Assembly (NCBI GenBank): GCA_014898415.1
Contig: RCTD01000010.1
Span: 1,426,001-1,490,000, forward strand
Length of the DNA stretch: 64,000 nucleotides
DNA from: Stromatinia cepivora
Lineage: Eukaryota; Ascomycota; Leotiomycetes; Helotiales; Sclerotiniaceae
Direction of reading: 5' to 3'
The notes beneath the pieces were generated by a model. It saw only the letters and a list, made by a program, of their open reading frames with translations, did not search any database and was not told the origin of the DNA. Positions within the stretch are counted from its first letter, which is position 1, and each line of letters starts with the position of its first letter. The position numbers and the translations under genes are program-made. This document shows, in pieces, positions 13,608-27,832 of the stretch.

Positions 13608-13889
13608 TATCACGAATCGTGAACCACAGGAGGCTAACCACATGATACCTCTTATCTCCCATATCAATTTATGAGCTGATCATCCGTATGTATGCATTAC
13701 GAATCATATGATTTAGTATAGTAAAATAATAACCCTAATAACGCATATGCATAACCCTATAGCCCATAAATAGATATTTGTGTATATATATCTAGTCGTT
13801 CCTTATAAGCTATAGTTCTTCAATTATAAATTTTAAAGAATATAATTGATTTTATTTATTCAATTTTATTATGGCTTTTATACATTATA
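13608..13889 (+). repeat. Gypsy C 5' LTR
   Basis: Starts TATCACGAATCGTGAACC (originally probably TGTCACG...) and ends ...TACATTATA, aligned with ...GCGTCACA in the 3' copy. The first 5 bp upstream are the AAAAT duplication. Confidence 0.93.
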
Positions 13890-14078
13890 TTATTTACAAC
13901 TCATTTACAAGTGTCCAGCTATCTAATAGCCTCCCAAATAATATTTCACTTTAATAATATCTTTTTAGGTGAACTTTTATAAATATTATATTTAAAAAAA
14001 GAAAATCTATTCCGATTTAATCGATAAAGATAAACTCTTTTAGAAATATACCATTACTTTTATAATACAATGAATTCC

Positions 14079-14266
14079 TGTTGGAACACATGACTGACGA
14101 AACACGTGATACCATCACGTGTTTCCCCCACATCGTAAGTGGGATAGCAGCGTCTATATAGATTAATAAAATCCCGTTATATAAAAGGGTTAAAACAGAA
14201 TAATAGAACCATTTTTACCCTATATACGTTTTGTATATATACCCCTTTATGAAGTCTATCCAATAC
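14079..14266 (+). repeat. Copia D 5' LTR
   Basis: Begins TGTTGGAACACATGACTGAC and ends ...GTCTATCCAATA. The 5' part still has a CACGTG-containing GC-rich patch (about 14,098-14,121). It matches 20723-20909. Confidence 0.93.
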
Positions 14267-14599
14267 TGATCAGTAATTGATAAGATTCAATTACAAAACA
14301 GCAAGGTTAAATCTAATAAAAAAAGATATCTTTTGAAAAGACGAATAAGATCATATTAAATTAAGTTTATATATGATCTGTATAGAAAAACTAGAATACT
14401 ATGTTCCTTATATTATTTTCTTCGAAATATATATTAAGAAGGGATTTCTGATTATAATTGATTTCTTTAGGATAATTTGATTTTATATCGATTTTATTTA
14501 TATCTATTACGCTTTTGTATATATTATATAACAAATCTATTCGATATAATACGATATCGAATTATAATATTTAATATAGTTTTTCCAATCTCCAAATCA

Positions 14600-17500
14600 T
14601 TTTTATATAAAGTGGACATTGAATTTTGGGGGAAATAATTAAATTCAAACTTAGAATTCATTGAATCTCAAATGAATGCTGATATAATTATATGGTTTGT
14701 TAATTCACAATTCAAAAGATATAAAGGGCAAAAGCTATGGAAAGAATTTCAAGAATGGTACAAAGACTGAACGGATATTATATTCAAAATCGTATATCAC
14801 AAAGCTTTCAAATTTGTATAAATTCAATTCATTCTGTATAGCTTTTAAATCCGATAAATAAAAGGGAGCAATAGTTATACAAAAATACTTACTGAATTTA
14901 TTTCGAAAGACAAATCAGATAAATATACAAAAGAAATTCAAAAAGAAATAAATCGATTGAAAGAAGAATATATGGATATATATGAAATCATTGTATTGAA
15001 AAAATCAATCAAAATTCAAATATCATTTATATTAGAGTTTTCTAAGCAAATATAATAAGATGAATAATAGCAACGAAATCAAAGCCAATTCCTTCCTGAT
15101 CCCACAATACTAGATTGTACAATAAGGCAGAATATATCTTATATAGTATATGGACGAAACCTTCTCCTAGATCTTATGAAAGTGTATAATAATAATGAAT
15201 TCAAATATAACGGTGAGGAGTATAATTTTCTGAATAAGAAATTGTAGATATTCTACAAACTTTGCAACAAAATCGGAATTCATCTAAATGAGTATAAAAT
15301 AGCATTTTCGATAATACTTCAAGGCTCTGTATTATCATTTTATTTCAACAAAATTAGTAATAGAAAATTGAAATTCGAAGAAATGATTATACTCACGAAA
15401 ATATATTTTGAAATAGAAGAAAGATACCAGAAATATCTCATTGAATAATGTAATACGACATTTCCATAGATCATATAAAAGCACCCTGATAAATCATTTT
15501 CGGAACAATTGGAAAAGTTCTTCGATATACTTTGTACATTACAATATAGATTAATAGATTCATATTAATCAAAATTGATATTAAAAGATCAGATTATAAA
15601 TACTTATTGCGATATCCTTGAATATAATTTCGTTTTACTATATCCTATTATAATATACGAAGGTCTTTATACTGATCTTCAAAATGTTATTGGTTAAACT
15701 GAAAAAATATGATCAACGAATATCTATATTGTAGATTCGATGATTAATAATCTATTAGACACGGAAATATACTGGATGGATCGTATATATAATAATCGAA
15801 GCTTATACAGAAATCGAGGATAGTATAGAACTCAATCAAAAGGCAAATTCATTTTTTCTCGTTTATATTCATCAGCAAATTCATCAAAAAGACCTTAATA
15901 CTCTTAAACATTATTATACATATCAATTTAGAAATACTTTGTATACAAGTAATCAAGATGCTGATCGACAAATTATACAAAAAAGGAACGGAAAACAAAA
16001 TTCAATTAATATATAATAAAATAAGAAATGAATAAAGAAATATTCGAATAATATCTTTTGAAATATGAAGGTACATTTGAATCGCAATATGAAAAGGATG
16101 AAATATCAAAAAAAGATGACACTTTTGAATATTCCCAAACTGAATCTTCAAATAATCAAATGATTCAATTCGAGATATATTTCATTGAAATAGGTTTTAT
16201 TAATGGAATATATATTACAGAACTATTAAAGAGACAATTATTGATACATATATATTTACAAAATGATCAATTCAATTAATTGTATGAAAAGTACAAAAAG
16301 AGCGATAATCTAAATGAAGTTTTCCAATTTCAAGATCGATATTCAGCAAATACATTTCAAGGTATTATTCCAGATACAGATGTATCAGGAGTATTAATAG
16401 CAAGGGAATTTCAGGTGCAGATATTAGAAAGAAAGAAAAGTATTTCATGTACAAAAGATGTTAAGTATAATATCAAATTCGGAAAAGGAATTGTACAATT
16501 GTAAGAAGATATCATTGTTCAAATATCAATTGGAATCATTATATTTTTCATTATATTAACAAATATTTCATTTCTTATATATATATAGAATATAGATCGT
16601 CTATATATTACATTCGATAATATATTAAATATACTAAAGCAAAATGATAAGATTATTTTTATTATACAAAAATGAAAACACTCTTTTATATTTTTCGATC
16701 AAATAGAAGAGATAATGATATATTATCACTTGACAAAAACTGAATTTCGACAAATACATCGAAAATTCGGATATCCCTCTATACGAAAACTCATCAATAT
16801 ACTCAATCGTACAGGGTATACAGATATTGATTTTTAGACGATCGAAAAACTCAATAAAATATACAAATATTATCAGTTTCATACAAAATCCCCAGGACGT
16901 TTCAAATTCATAATAAAAGATAATATCGAATTCAATTATTTAATCATTCTGGATATATTCTATATTAAAGGAAAATCTGTTCTTTATATCATCGATGAAG
17001 CTATTGTATACAATATTGCTGTATTTGTACGAGATATAAGCATAAAGACAATTTGGAATATAATTCGGAAATATTGGATTGATATATATTTTAGTCTATT
17101 AGATCATATATCTTATAATATAGGTACAAATTTTATATCGATCGAATTTCAACAAAAGGCGAAAATTCTTTAAATCGATATTTACAAAGTCTTTATAGAA
17201 ACTTATAATACAATTAATAAAATCGAGAGATTTCATATATTTATACAATAATTGTACGAAATATTCAAGGAAGAATTAAAAGATAAAAATCTCGAAAAAG
17301 AAGTTATTTTATAGATGACAATCAAAATAATGAATAATATTATAGAATCAAATAGCTTTGTTTTAATTCTTTTTGTATATAAAGTATATCCCTGAATGAT
17401 CTTGTATAATCCATTTTCCTAATCGATTATAAAATAAATATAGGTATATCGATAGGTAATGAAAGAGATTCGAAAAATTCAAGTAAAGTGTACAATATAA

Positions 17501-19650
17501 GATTCACTTGATATTAAAAATAGCCCAAATACATATAAAATACTAAAACTATCTTTGAATTCATTAATACAAGTATAAAGAAAAAAGAAAGAATAAACGG
17601 GATCCTACAGATTGATTATAATTATAAATCAAAACTGCACAATCGATCTCCCTTATAATCCTATAGAATTTTGTATAACAATTGTTAAACCATTTTATAA
17701 GGATATATATAAAGAATTATTCCCAATAAAAAATTCACTCCTGATGATCTTTCCAAATATAGAAAATCCATCATTTTCGGAGAACTTATTATCCCCAGTA
17801 ACCCCTCCTATTCCTTCAAATTAAAATCAAAAAATAAACAAATCTGAAAGGAAATATATATGATCTAATACCAAAAAAGAAAGAATAATTAATTCTATAC
17901 TTTGTATATTAATGCGAGTCAAAATCCCCAGAATATCACCTTTATAGAAAATACAAGAAATAAATGATGAATATGATCAACTAATTACTGCAATTCAAGA
18001 TAATCAAGATTTATCAAAAATATTCATTACGAAGAAGAAACAAGAAGTATTAAATCTTATAATTGATCTTTATACAAAAGGGATTATTACAATTAAAAAA
18101 CAATTATTTGAAGTTTTGTAAATACAAAAGATCGATAATTTAATTGCAAAAGATATTTTTGAATTCGTTAAATACAACCCTTTCATATATATCGGGAGAT
18201 TGTTCAATTTATATTTTGTAAATGAAATCAAAGGATATACAACAAATTCCCTATACAAAAAGTTACGCTTAATTATTCAAACATATAATGATTCTGGAAA
18301 AGAAACAATATTAACACAAACACCTACAATCCAAAGATCAAGCCAGAGAATCATTATAACTCTAACTCCAATATTAGAATCAATGGGTATCAAACTTATA
18401 ATATAAGATATCACACAGATATATATATAATCAAAAACACTTTTGAATCGCATCGTATTAGCAAATTTACCAAAAAAACTTCAAGATAAATATACAAAAA
18501 GTACAATCATAATAATCAAAAAACCATTGTACAGTATCGCAAAAGCAAGAACATATTGATAAACAATTTATTGGAAATATTATCAAGAAAGACTGAATAT
18601 AATCATGTTGTCATATAACCCCTACTTGCTAATCTCGGATTCAAAGAATATACGATTCGGAATTGTAGGAATGTAAACAGACAATACCCTTATTCTCGTA
18701 GATAAACAATTCCTAAAACTAGAAAATAAAGAATTGATTGATATAAATATCAAAACCAAATCAGGAGAATACTTTACAAATAATACCCCATTAATATTCA
18801 ATAGATATACAATATAATATACAGAAAACGATCTTATATTCATACAAAAAAGCCAAGGAAAGAAAATCGAAAAGATTAATAATTCAAAGTAATATTAAGA
18901 ATAAAAAATTAAAAGAGCATATATTACTATAATTTATTAATTAAAAGTATTATACAATTTATCAACCGTTATATAATATTAAGATTTATTAAACGAAAAC
19001 ATCAAATTGCTTAATAAAAGATTAGATTAACAAATGAAAAACCTTAATCAAAATCTTCACTTCATTCCCCTTGAAAAAAATTGTATAAAACTATTCGTTT
19101 TTGTTAATGGATCTTTTATCAATAATAAGGATTTGAATAATCAAATAGGATTCATCATTTTACTTATAAATAAAAATATATCAAATAAAAATATCTTCGA
19201 GATAAAAAATAATATTATTTATTATAATAATACGAAAAGTAAGAAAGTTATATATAATATATTAATATTCGAGATATATAAAATAATAATAAAAATAGAT
19301 ATTGATCTTACAATATAATCTACCTTACAAATTATTATCTTATAATTTGATATCCCTGATATCCCAATTGTTGTATATATTGATTTATATTCGCTGTACG
19401 AATACTTTGTTAAATTAAATATAATAAAAGAGAAAAGATTGATGATCGATATTATGGTATTTCAATAATTATATGAACAAAAAGAATTGACAAAAATGAG
19501 ATGGATCAATAGATTCGACAATATTGTTGATGCAATAATAAAAGCTAATTTTAATAATAGTTTAGAAAAGTTTATTGATATGAATACTTTCGAAATATAT
19601 ATAAAGGGATGGGTAAAACAAGAAATTCGTATGAAGATTGATTAAATCTT
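14600..19650 (+). pseudogene. Copia D gag-pol remnant
   Basis: A single degraded polyprotein. The Gag part contains the fungal copia Gag block (SEQLEKFFDILCTLQYRL at about 15,500). The stretch 16,058-16,504 is open apart from one stop and includes the protease. Integrase retains the His of its zinc-binding N-terminus, the SPGRFKF motif and both early Asp residues. RT and RNase H retain long identifiable segments. More than twenty stops are scattered through the pol frame, so there is no functional product. Confidence 0.88.
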
Positions 19651-20722
19651 TATATGAACCAAAATTGATATAGGGATATAGTATTAATTATATTTATATT
19701 TTATATTTTATTTTCAAAAATTGCAAAAAGAAAACTTTTCATTTTGATTTCATTTTTTAAATCAAAAAATAAAAACATTCAAATATTGTATAAATCAATC
19801 AATAACGAAAAACTTCTTTGTAGAACCAAAACCAAGCAAGAAAGGCTTCTTTACTGAAGAAAAAGGAATAGGACTTCAATCGGGAGAAGTGTAAAAAGGA
19901 GGAGGTGGATTAGATCGGCCGGCAGGACCAGCATACGGATGATCTAAATATATACAACAAATCCTATAATCGCATCATTTACAATTTCTACAATTATTCC
20001 CGAAATACCCCTTTATATAATAGTATTCAAAAAAAGGAATCAGCCTTTAACGATGATATTCTTTACAAGATCCCTTAACCAAAACACTCTAATTCTATAT
20101 CAAGAGACTATTGATATATAAAGTATGTATCGATTATATTTGAGCAGGCGTAATATGATTTTGTATGAATGGAACAGGATGTCCCAGTATAATCAGAATA
20201 GCAAGCTGAAAAGTATTATAACAATAAAAAACAAGCTTTCTGCCATCAATCGGAAGAATAAGATTTTGATTCGGTTGAGCTAAAGTATTCATAGTATTGT
20301 ACAATTGAAGAGTTCTATTATATAAAAAATCAGTATGTTACAAATAATGCAAGTTTTATAGCAAATGCAGAGTAAAATCTTAATACAATCAATTGTCCCG
20401 TAACCGATATGAAATATATATTTTCGGGAATTCGGCAAATACGATCTTCAGTAGTTCTATAATCATCAATATGATTCCGAAATCAGAAATATCGGCCGAA
20501 CTGATCGAGAAATATATACGGGATGAAAAGCTTCTGTTTTGATGAAATTGAAGGACACAAATATTGAATGTTTGATTGATTTGGAAAAAGAATTCACCAT
20601 ACTTGTTTGAATAGAAAAATGAGTACAAGGATCGAATTAAGTGATTAGATAATTATCCGTATTCCAATAATCAGTTTGATTCATATATATAACATTTCAT
20701 ATAAAAAAGAAAGTTAAGCTTA
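19651..20722 (+). other. Extra 3' segment of copia D, content unknown
   Basis: About 1.07 kb lies between the end of RNase H and the 3' LTR. It contains a locally GC-richer purine stretch (about 19,897-19,935: GGAGGAGGTGGATTAG and then GGCCGGCAGGACC). A 79-codon frame lies on the minus strand (20,389-20,628). I recognise no domain. It could be 3' untranslated sequence, a captured fragment or an eroded extra ORF. Confidence 0.5.
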
Positions 20723-20909
20723 TATTGGAATATATAATTAACGAAATATATGATACTATTATATATTTCCTTTATATCGTAAATGGGATGGCAGCGTCTA
20801 TATAGATTAATAGAACCCTATTATACAAAAGGGTTAAGACAGAATAATAGAACCATCTTTATCCCATATGCGTTTTGTGTATACACCCCCTTACGAAGTC
20901 TGTCCAACA
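20723..20909 (+). repeat. Copia D 3' LTR
   Basis: Begins TATTGGAATATATAATTAAC (RIP-changed TG to TA) and ends ...GTCTGTCCAACA. It is immediately followed by the ATTCC duplication at 20910-20914. Confidence 0.93.
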
Positions 20910-22489
20910 ATTCCTTTTTTTATATATTCCGAATTTTTAAAAGTATATTTTAAAGAACCCTTTCCTTCTCCTCAATTATTTCAATAACCCTTCGAAAAAA
21001 ATATGAATATAAAATTAAATAATATTATTATTGGAAGAAAGAAAACTAATAAAAAGAAGATTCCAATATATAAAATCGATATTCCTAATAATTCAATTGT
21101 TCTTTTCGAATCATTATTATAATTATAAGATCTTTATACAATAATTATAAGTTTGAAAAAGGAGAATCGATAATTGAAAGTTATAGTGATAATGAGTTCT
21201 GTAATAATACAATTTCTTTTTGAATTTTAAGTGATGTTTATATAGGTATTCAGATTAATAATAGTATCTGGGACTCCTTTTATTCCTTTAATTGAAATCC
21301 AAGGATCTTTATTCAAATAAACCTGAAGATCCTAAAATTAAAGGAAGAAAACTTTGATCAAACGATTTGATCATCCAGGGTCTTCTAAGGATTCTCCTTT
21401 TCTTTCAGGAAATGATGATTCATTTAATAATCAGGGGTTCTTTTATTCAAGAAACCGATTTAATTGATCAAGATTGTATTCTTGTATTAGTTACAATTCG
21501 CAGTAAAATATATATATATCAAAATCTACAAATCTTATTATTAAATTTAGTGATAATATTGAACTTAAAATTAGTTTGTAGTAATTATTGATCATAGAAC
21601 GATTCGAGCTATATATTATATCATTTAAAAATGAAATATAATACTGTGCATATATAATCGATTAAATCGAATCAGAAATATAAGTATATTGTCATACTCT
21701 TTATATACAAATACCCCGATTCACAGTATTCGAATTAATTGAATAGTTTGCAGCGATCTATCGAAATCTGATTGAAATTGATGATGCTTATTTTCAATAT
21801 AAGATGTGGATTATATTTAATATGATTCAATATAGCAACTTTCTAAAATGATATAGGAAGTTTAGATTATTTGTTATTTAAATGAAGATTATCAACGATA
21901 AGATCCTATTCAAGGATTTCGAATAGAAGATTTCCGATTTTTTTTTGCAAGTAATAGTAATATTTATCAAGAATTATAAGATTATAGAAGAATTCGTAAA
22001 TATATTTATTAGAGTAGATCAAAACAAAATTTCATTATAAAAACGAAATCGATATTATATTGATTGAGAAATCTCTATAGTTATTTGCAAATTAATGATT
22101 ATTATAAACTCTTTACAATTCTTTTAGAATTTTAATAGCTCCAATTTTGGAACCTCTATATTCTCGAAATCATTTCCATTCTGGAATGCCCTTCCCGGAT
22201 ATATCGGTCTTGTTGTATTCAATAATTATTCGAACTTCAAATACTTATTGCTCTTTTCCTTTTCTGGAACAGTATATATATCGATACCTTATATCGATAA
22301 CCTCAATGAAATCAAAACGGTACAAGAAAAAGCAAAAGAATTTGAAGAATATCAGGATATCGAAGAAGATTTCAATCCAAAAGTTATAATTGAAGCTATA
22401 CAGAATATCTATTTAGAAGAAGAAAAGTGTTTAAAACCAAACACTTAGATTCTATCTTTATTCTAAATGCTATATAGAATATAAGATTT

Positions 22490-25400
22490 CTTGATTTGAC
22501 CAAATTTATAGGAAAAGAAGTATTTATTTTTCCCTGTAATCTTTCGAAAAATGATTACATTTATCGATCAAAAGCATTTATTGATTTTGGAATAAATGGA
22601 TTCGTCTTTATTAATACTATATTCCTTACTTGTTTATTTCCTATATTTAAATCTAGAATTATATTATTTAAAATTTCAATTGAAGTTAAAAAATATAATA
22701 GTATATAAGGCTATATTATTATCTATTTCACATTCTTTAATTTAATAATCGATAATTGTGAATAATCTTTTGTTCTTTTCTTTATTACTGAATTAAGAAA
22801 TTATAGTATTATTTTAGGTAAACTTTGATTATCAAAGATTTAAACAAAATTCGATTACTTTAATCGATGTTTCGAATAGCCTAAAAAGAGACCCTATACC
22901 ATTTCTTATTCGAATAATCTTTTTGTTACCCAATTATTCTTTTGCAAATAGAAGATCGATCGATTAGTTTAATAAGATATTGATCGATGAAATGATCAGT
23001 TTGAAGAATATTGGAATCGAAGAGATTTATAATTGAATAGATCAATCGTAGCTAATGATATACAATAAGAATCTTCAAATATGAATGTAATATAGATTCT
23101 TATTGAAAAGGAAGAAATCCTGATTCCTTTCAAATTCAATTCATTTCCTTTTCAATCAATTATATTACTATTATAGATCTACAAATGCCTCCCCTGTATA
23201 TCGCTCGAAATCTTCGATCTATATGTATTCAAATCCAATAAGTTTTAATTAGAATATAAAAAAGACGAACAAATTGAACTCTTTATTATTATTTTGAAAG
23301 AATTCGATGATATAATAAACTTTCAATAGAACAAACGATATACAGAAGAGAAAATACTGATTGCCCTAACCGAATTCAAGAATACAAAAGTTCGAAAGAA
23401 ACTTAATCGAGTATTAACTAAAATCGATTCAAAATCTAAAATACCATTTAAATATCGATAATATCATCGAGCCTTTTCTAAATATAAATCAAATATTTTG
23501 CTTTTTAACCAATCTTATAATCATAAAATCATATTAGAAAACAAAAGAAAACAAATCTTACATTACAGCCCACTTTACAAGATATTCTTAAAACAACTAA
23601 AAATCGTTAAAGAATATATTATGGATAATCTTAACAAAGGTTTCATTAAATTTAATTAAATTCCTTATACTGTATCCATTTTATTCGTTAAAAAACCTAA
23701 TAATAATTTGAGGTTTTATATAGATTTCAGATTATTGAATTTTTTGATGTATAAAGATCGGTATCCCTTTCCTTTGATCGACGAAACGCTTTTTCGGCTT
23801 TCCAGTACTAAGGTCTTTACCAAACTCGATATTCGTCAAACTTTCTATTATATAAAAATGGATTCTACTTCAGAAAAGTATACTATCTTTCGAATCTAAT
23901 ATGGATCATACAAGTATAAGATCATACTATTCGGATTAATGAATAATTCTACAATCTATCAATATTATATGAATGATATTCTATTCGATTATCTAAACAT
24001 CTTTTATACAATATACCTCAACAATATTCTAATCTATTCCGAAAACAAAAAAGAATACCAAATTTATATTAAATTAATTCTCGAACAATTAAAAGTTGCT
24101 GATCTATAAGCAAATCTCAAAAAATGCGAATTCAATATTATATATACTAAATACTTAGGCTTTATCATTTCTACTAAAAAAGTAAAAATAGACCCTGAAA
24201 AGATTGAGGTAATTGAGAACTGGACCTTTCCGATAATAATAAAAGGGATTCAATCATTCCTCGGTTTTTGTAATTTTTATCAATAATTTATTAAGGACTA
24301 TAATATAATAACAAAACCTTTTAATGAATTCATTAAAGCAAATATTAAATTTGTATTCAATAAAGTATACCAAAATGTATTCAATATCTTAAAAAAAAAG
24401 CTTATCTCTACTTTGCTTTTACAATATTATAATCATCGATTCTTTTGTATACTCGAAACAAATATATCCAATAAAATAATTGTTAGTATATTATTACAAT
24501 AGTATAGCGAAGATTGATTTCCTGTAGCTTATTTCTTCAAGATTATGATTGCCGCTGAATTGAATTACAAAGTTTATGATAAGGAAATATTGTTAATTAT
24601 TCGATCTCTCAATTATTGGAAAACGGAATTCGCTGGTTCATTATATAAAATCAAGGTTTATACTGATTATAAGGCCCTCGAATATTTTATAATTATTAAG
24701 ACTTTCAATATCCAATAAACTTGTTGAATAGAAGTTCTAATCGATTATAACTTTATTATTATATATCGTTTTGGAAAAGATAACCCTTTCGCCAATACCT
24801 TAATCTGTTAAACCAATGAATTGAACCTTTAGAATTATATCAAGAAAAAGAATCGTTTTTAGTAGTTTATTAAAGATAATCAAATTGATATCGAAATTAT
24901 AAAAAAAGTCTTACAAAAGTATTATCCAAACGAAACAGCGATTGCTAATATCGATTTGAATAAAATCGTTCTTCAATTTGATTTAATTAACTATATTATC
25001 GAAACAAATAAAATTATAAATAGCTTATTAATATTCAAAATGTAAGTTATCCAAAGTCATAAATATATATTATTCTAAAATAACCTTTTGCTTTATAATA
25101 ATCATTTGATAATGCCCAATATCGACAATCTTCGAATTTATCTGATTTGTAAAACCTATAATTCCATTTCTATTACTCATTTTGATATAAATAAAACCTA
25201 CCTTTTATTATCTCAATAATACTATTGGCCCAGAATATACAATATTGTAGCCAAATATATATACAATTATTATACCTACAAATACAGCTTTGTTCTACAT
25301 AATTGTATCCCCAATTTATTGCATCCACTTTTGATTTCTAATCGAATATAATAATATATCATTATAAACTATTACAGCTTTAATAAGGATAAATATAGAT

Positions 25401-26500
25401 ATAATAATATTTTAATTATTATTGATCGATTGATAAAGCAAACTATTTCTATATCTTATTATAAATCAATCGATATTTGAATTCAAGTATAATTATATCT
25501 TTATTATATATATCGATATTATAATCCCCTTAATATTATAATATCGAATCGCGGCCTTCAATTTATATTACAGTTCTGGAAGGAATTCAATCAAATCTTA
25601 GGAATCGATTTTAAACTATTTATTGCTTATTATTTCCAAACTGATGATCAAATTGAAATTTATAATCAATACCTTCAGCAACGGTTAAAACTGTTTATTA
25701 ATTATTATCAAAACGATTGATTAGAATTCCTATCTATAATAGATTATATACAATTTACTCTTTTATATGATTCCTTAGGAGAATTTACATTCTACGAAAC
25801 TTTATACAGGTATATACTGAAATATATATAGAAATGGAAGGAAGATATTAGTAAGTCAACAGATGATATGAATATATATAATGCCTATATATACACAGAA
25901 TATAATAGATTAACTTTTATATAAACGAAAGAAGGCCTATTGTATATCCAAATCAAGATATCGAAATTTATAAATGTTTATCAATATAAGATCGATTTCG
26001 ATATCAGAGATTATATATAGCTTAATGTGAAGAGTTATCCTATTTAAAGATTATCTAAGAAATTGGATTTCCCAATTTAAAGAAGATTCAAGATTATTAA
26101 TCGATCTAGAAACTCTTTCAAATTCGAATTCCTGATTATAATGAAAATTCATTCTGTTTTCCTTTCAGATCGATTATATAAGGTATATAACGATCTTCTT
26201 TTTGGTTAGATATTCGAATTACCTCCGTTTATTAATATAATTGGTGATTCGGAATGGGAAATGGAGAAGGTTTTAGTAGTAAAAAAAGCATGAAAAACCT
26301 TATTATACAAAATCTTGTAGTTTAATAGCGATACCGATTTTATCTGGTATCCTGCTTCTGATTTTAAAATATTATTATATCTATTACACAATTTTCATCT
26401 AGTCAATCCAATATTGCCTGGTTCTCCTAATCGATTAATTGATTGGATAAAATTTTATAAAAGCGGAAAGGATAATTATAATTATATAGATAACGATTCA
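22490..26500 (+). pseudogene. Gypsy C gag-pol remnant: protease, RT, RNase H, integrase, chromodomain
   Basis: Protease-like block at 22,496-22,708 (FIFPCNLSKNDYIYRSKAFI). RT at about 23,570-24,150 (FVKKPNNNLRFYIDFRLLN; TKLDIRQTFYYIKM; the YxDD strand is seen as YLNNI). The RT/RNase H connection follows at about 24,150-24,400 (KYLGFIISTKKVKIDPEKIE; IQSFLGFCNFYQ) and RNase H at about 24,500-24,800 (IYRFGKDNPFANTL). Integrase is at about 25,400-25,800 (IIIDRLIKQ; IISNRGLQF with Asp changed to Asn by RIP). The C-terminal chromodomain-like block is at 26,180-26,480. Loss of the YxDD and integrase Asp codons by G-to-A change supports RIP as the cause of death. Confidence 0.9.
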
Positions 26501-27204
26501 TCTATGAAATCAAAGAAAAGAAAAGTGTTCTTTAATATAATAGATTAGATGTTATAATTTTATAATAATATGTATATATACGATTATGAAAGAATCAAAA
26601 ACCTATATAAATTCGAAGAAATTTAATTGTATATGTATATGGCCCGAATTCTATATAATAGATGAATTGTTATCATCAAGACAATACAAAGATAATATAT
26701 TTCAAAAAATTCATATCTATAATCATTTCAAAAATTATGCAAAGGGAAGCTTAAACATGGTAAAAACGAAATGTAATGTCACCCCTATCGATTTCGTTCA
26801 ATTTAGTTGATTTAATTAATTTGGTCGATTAATTTGATCGATTTCGGAATTAATCATATTAATTACCCATCATTATTATACCATAATTCAATCTCCTTCC
26901 CTTTTCTATTAAAACTTTTTCCTTTCAGATATTCCCCAAATTAAAGAGAATACAAATCAATGTTAATTTAACCAATTGATAAACGATTTGATCGATTTGA
27001 TCAATTCATTCATCATTTTGATCAATTTGATCGATAATTTTGGTCAATTTGATCAATTTCCATTAAATTGATCAAATCAACCAAAATAACCAATCTAATT
27101 GATTTAAAGCTCATGAACCTTTACAAAACCTGATTTCCAATGAAATAACAATGGAACAGAGGAATGAAACATTCGAAAGCAAGCTTTTCCGAAGGGAGGG
27201 GTAA

Positions 27205-27487
27205 TATCACGAATCGTGAATTATAGGAGGTTAATCATATAATATTTTTTATCTTTTATATCAATTTATAAGCTGATCATTTATATATATGCGTTACGAA
27301 TCATACGATTTAGTATAGTAAAATGGTAACCCTAATAATGTATATATACAACTCTGTAGCCCACAAATAGGTATTTGTGTATATATATCTAATCGCTCCT
27401 TACGAGTTATAGTTCTTCAATTATAGATTCTAAAGAATATAATTGACCCTATTTATTCAGCTCTACTACGACTCTTGTGCGTCACAA
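27205..27487 (+). repeat. Gypsy C 3' LTR
   Basis: Begins TATCACGAATCGTGAATTAT and ends ...CTTGTGCGTCACA; followed by AAAAT at 27488-27492. Confidence 0.93.
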
Positions 27488-27832
27488 AAATAATCTTAAA
27501 AAATGTATAACAAATAGATTCGGGATAATAAAGAAATATAAAAATAAAATAATAAGAAAATTTGTAAAATTGTATTATAATATATTTTTTTATAGTTATG
27601 TAAACTTGCTTTTCGTTTTTGTTATAATTCTATATCAGTATTGTACAAATTGTTTTCTGTTTTGGTCTGTAATATTGTGAATTATAAACTATATTATTAT
27701 ATTTCAACTCTGTTTCGATGATACTATATAAAAACTCTGATTTTTACTTTGTTTTATTCTTATTCACTATATTAATCCTTTTTTGATTTATTTTGTTTTC
27801 TAATCATTATTATACAATCGGATTTTATAATT

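Larger units (their letters stand above)
14079..20909 (+). mobile_element. Copia D: Ty1/copia retrotransposon, youngest insertion, inside gypsy C
   Basis: Two LTRs of about 188 bp are flanked by ATTCC (14074-14078 and 20910-20914). The plus strand reads Gag (about 14,600-15,720), protease (about 16,340-16,420; FQGIIPDTDVSGV where DTG/DTS is expected), the pre-integrase region, integrase (about 16,720-17,400; HRKFGYPSIRKL, SPGRFKFIIKD, IILDIFYIKG), RT (about 17,950-18,890; YFVNEIKGYTTN, LTQTPTIQRSSQRIIITLTP, DITQIYI) and RNase H (19,030-19,650; LFVFVNGSFIN, YIDLYSLYEYF). This is copia order and a fungal copia type I recognise. It is 6.8 kb long; about 1.07 kb between RNase H and the 3' LTR is unexplained. 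Reading frames are interrupted, but less densely than in A-C. Confidence 0.94.
13608..27487 (+). mobile_element. Gypsy C: Ty3/gypsy retrotransposon with C-terminal chromodomain, inserted into copia B and split by copia D
   Basis: LTRs at 13608-13889 and 27205-27487 are flanked by a perfect AAAAT duplication (13603-13607 and 27488-27492), which is the copia B sequence at the insertion point. Without copia D the element is about 7.0 kb. Its plus strand reads: aspartic protease (about 22,490-22,930; KAFIDFGINGF, degenerate D-S/T-G), RT (from about 23,570), RNase H, integrase (about 25,100-25,800) and a C-terminal chromodomain-like block (about 26,180-26,480; GDSEWEMEKVLVVKKA, then WYPASDFK, then HNFHLVNP). 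A purine tract (GAAGGGAGGGG, 27191-27201) sits just before the 3' LTR. Frames are full of stops; RIP-inactivated. Confidence 0.94.
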
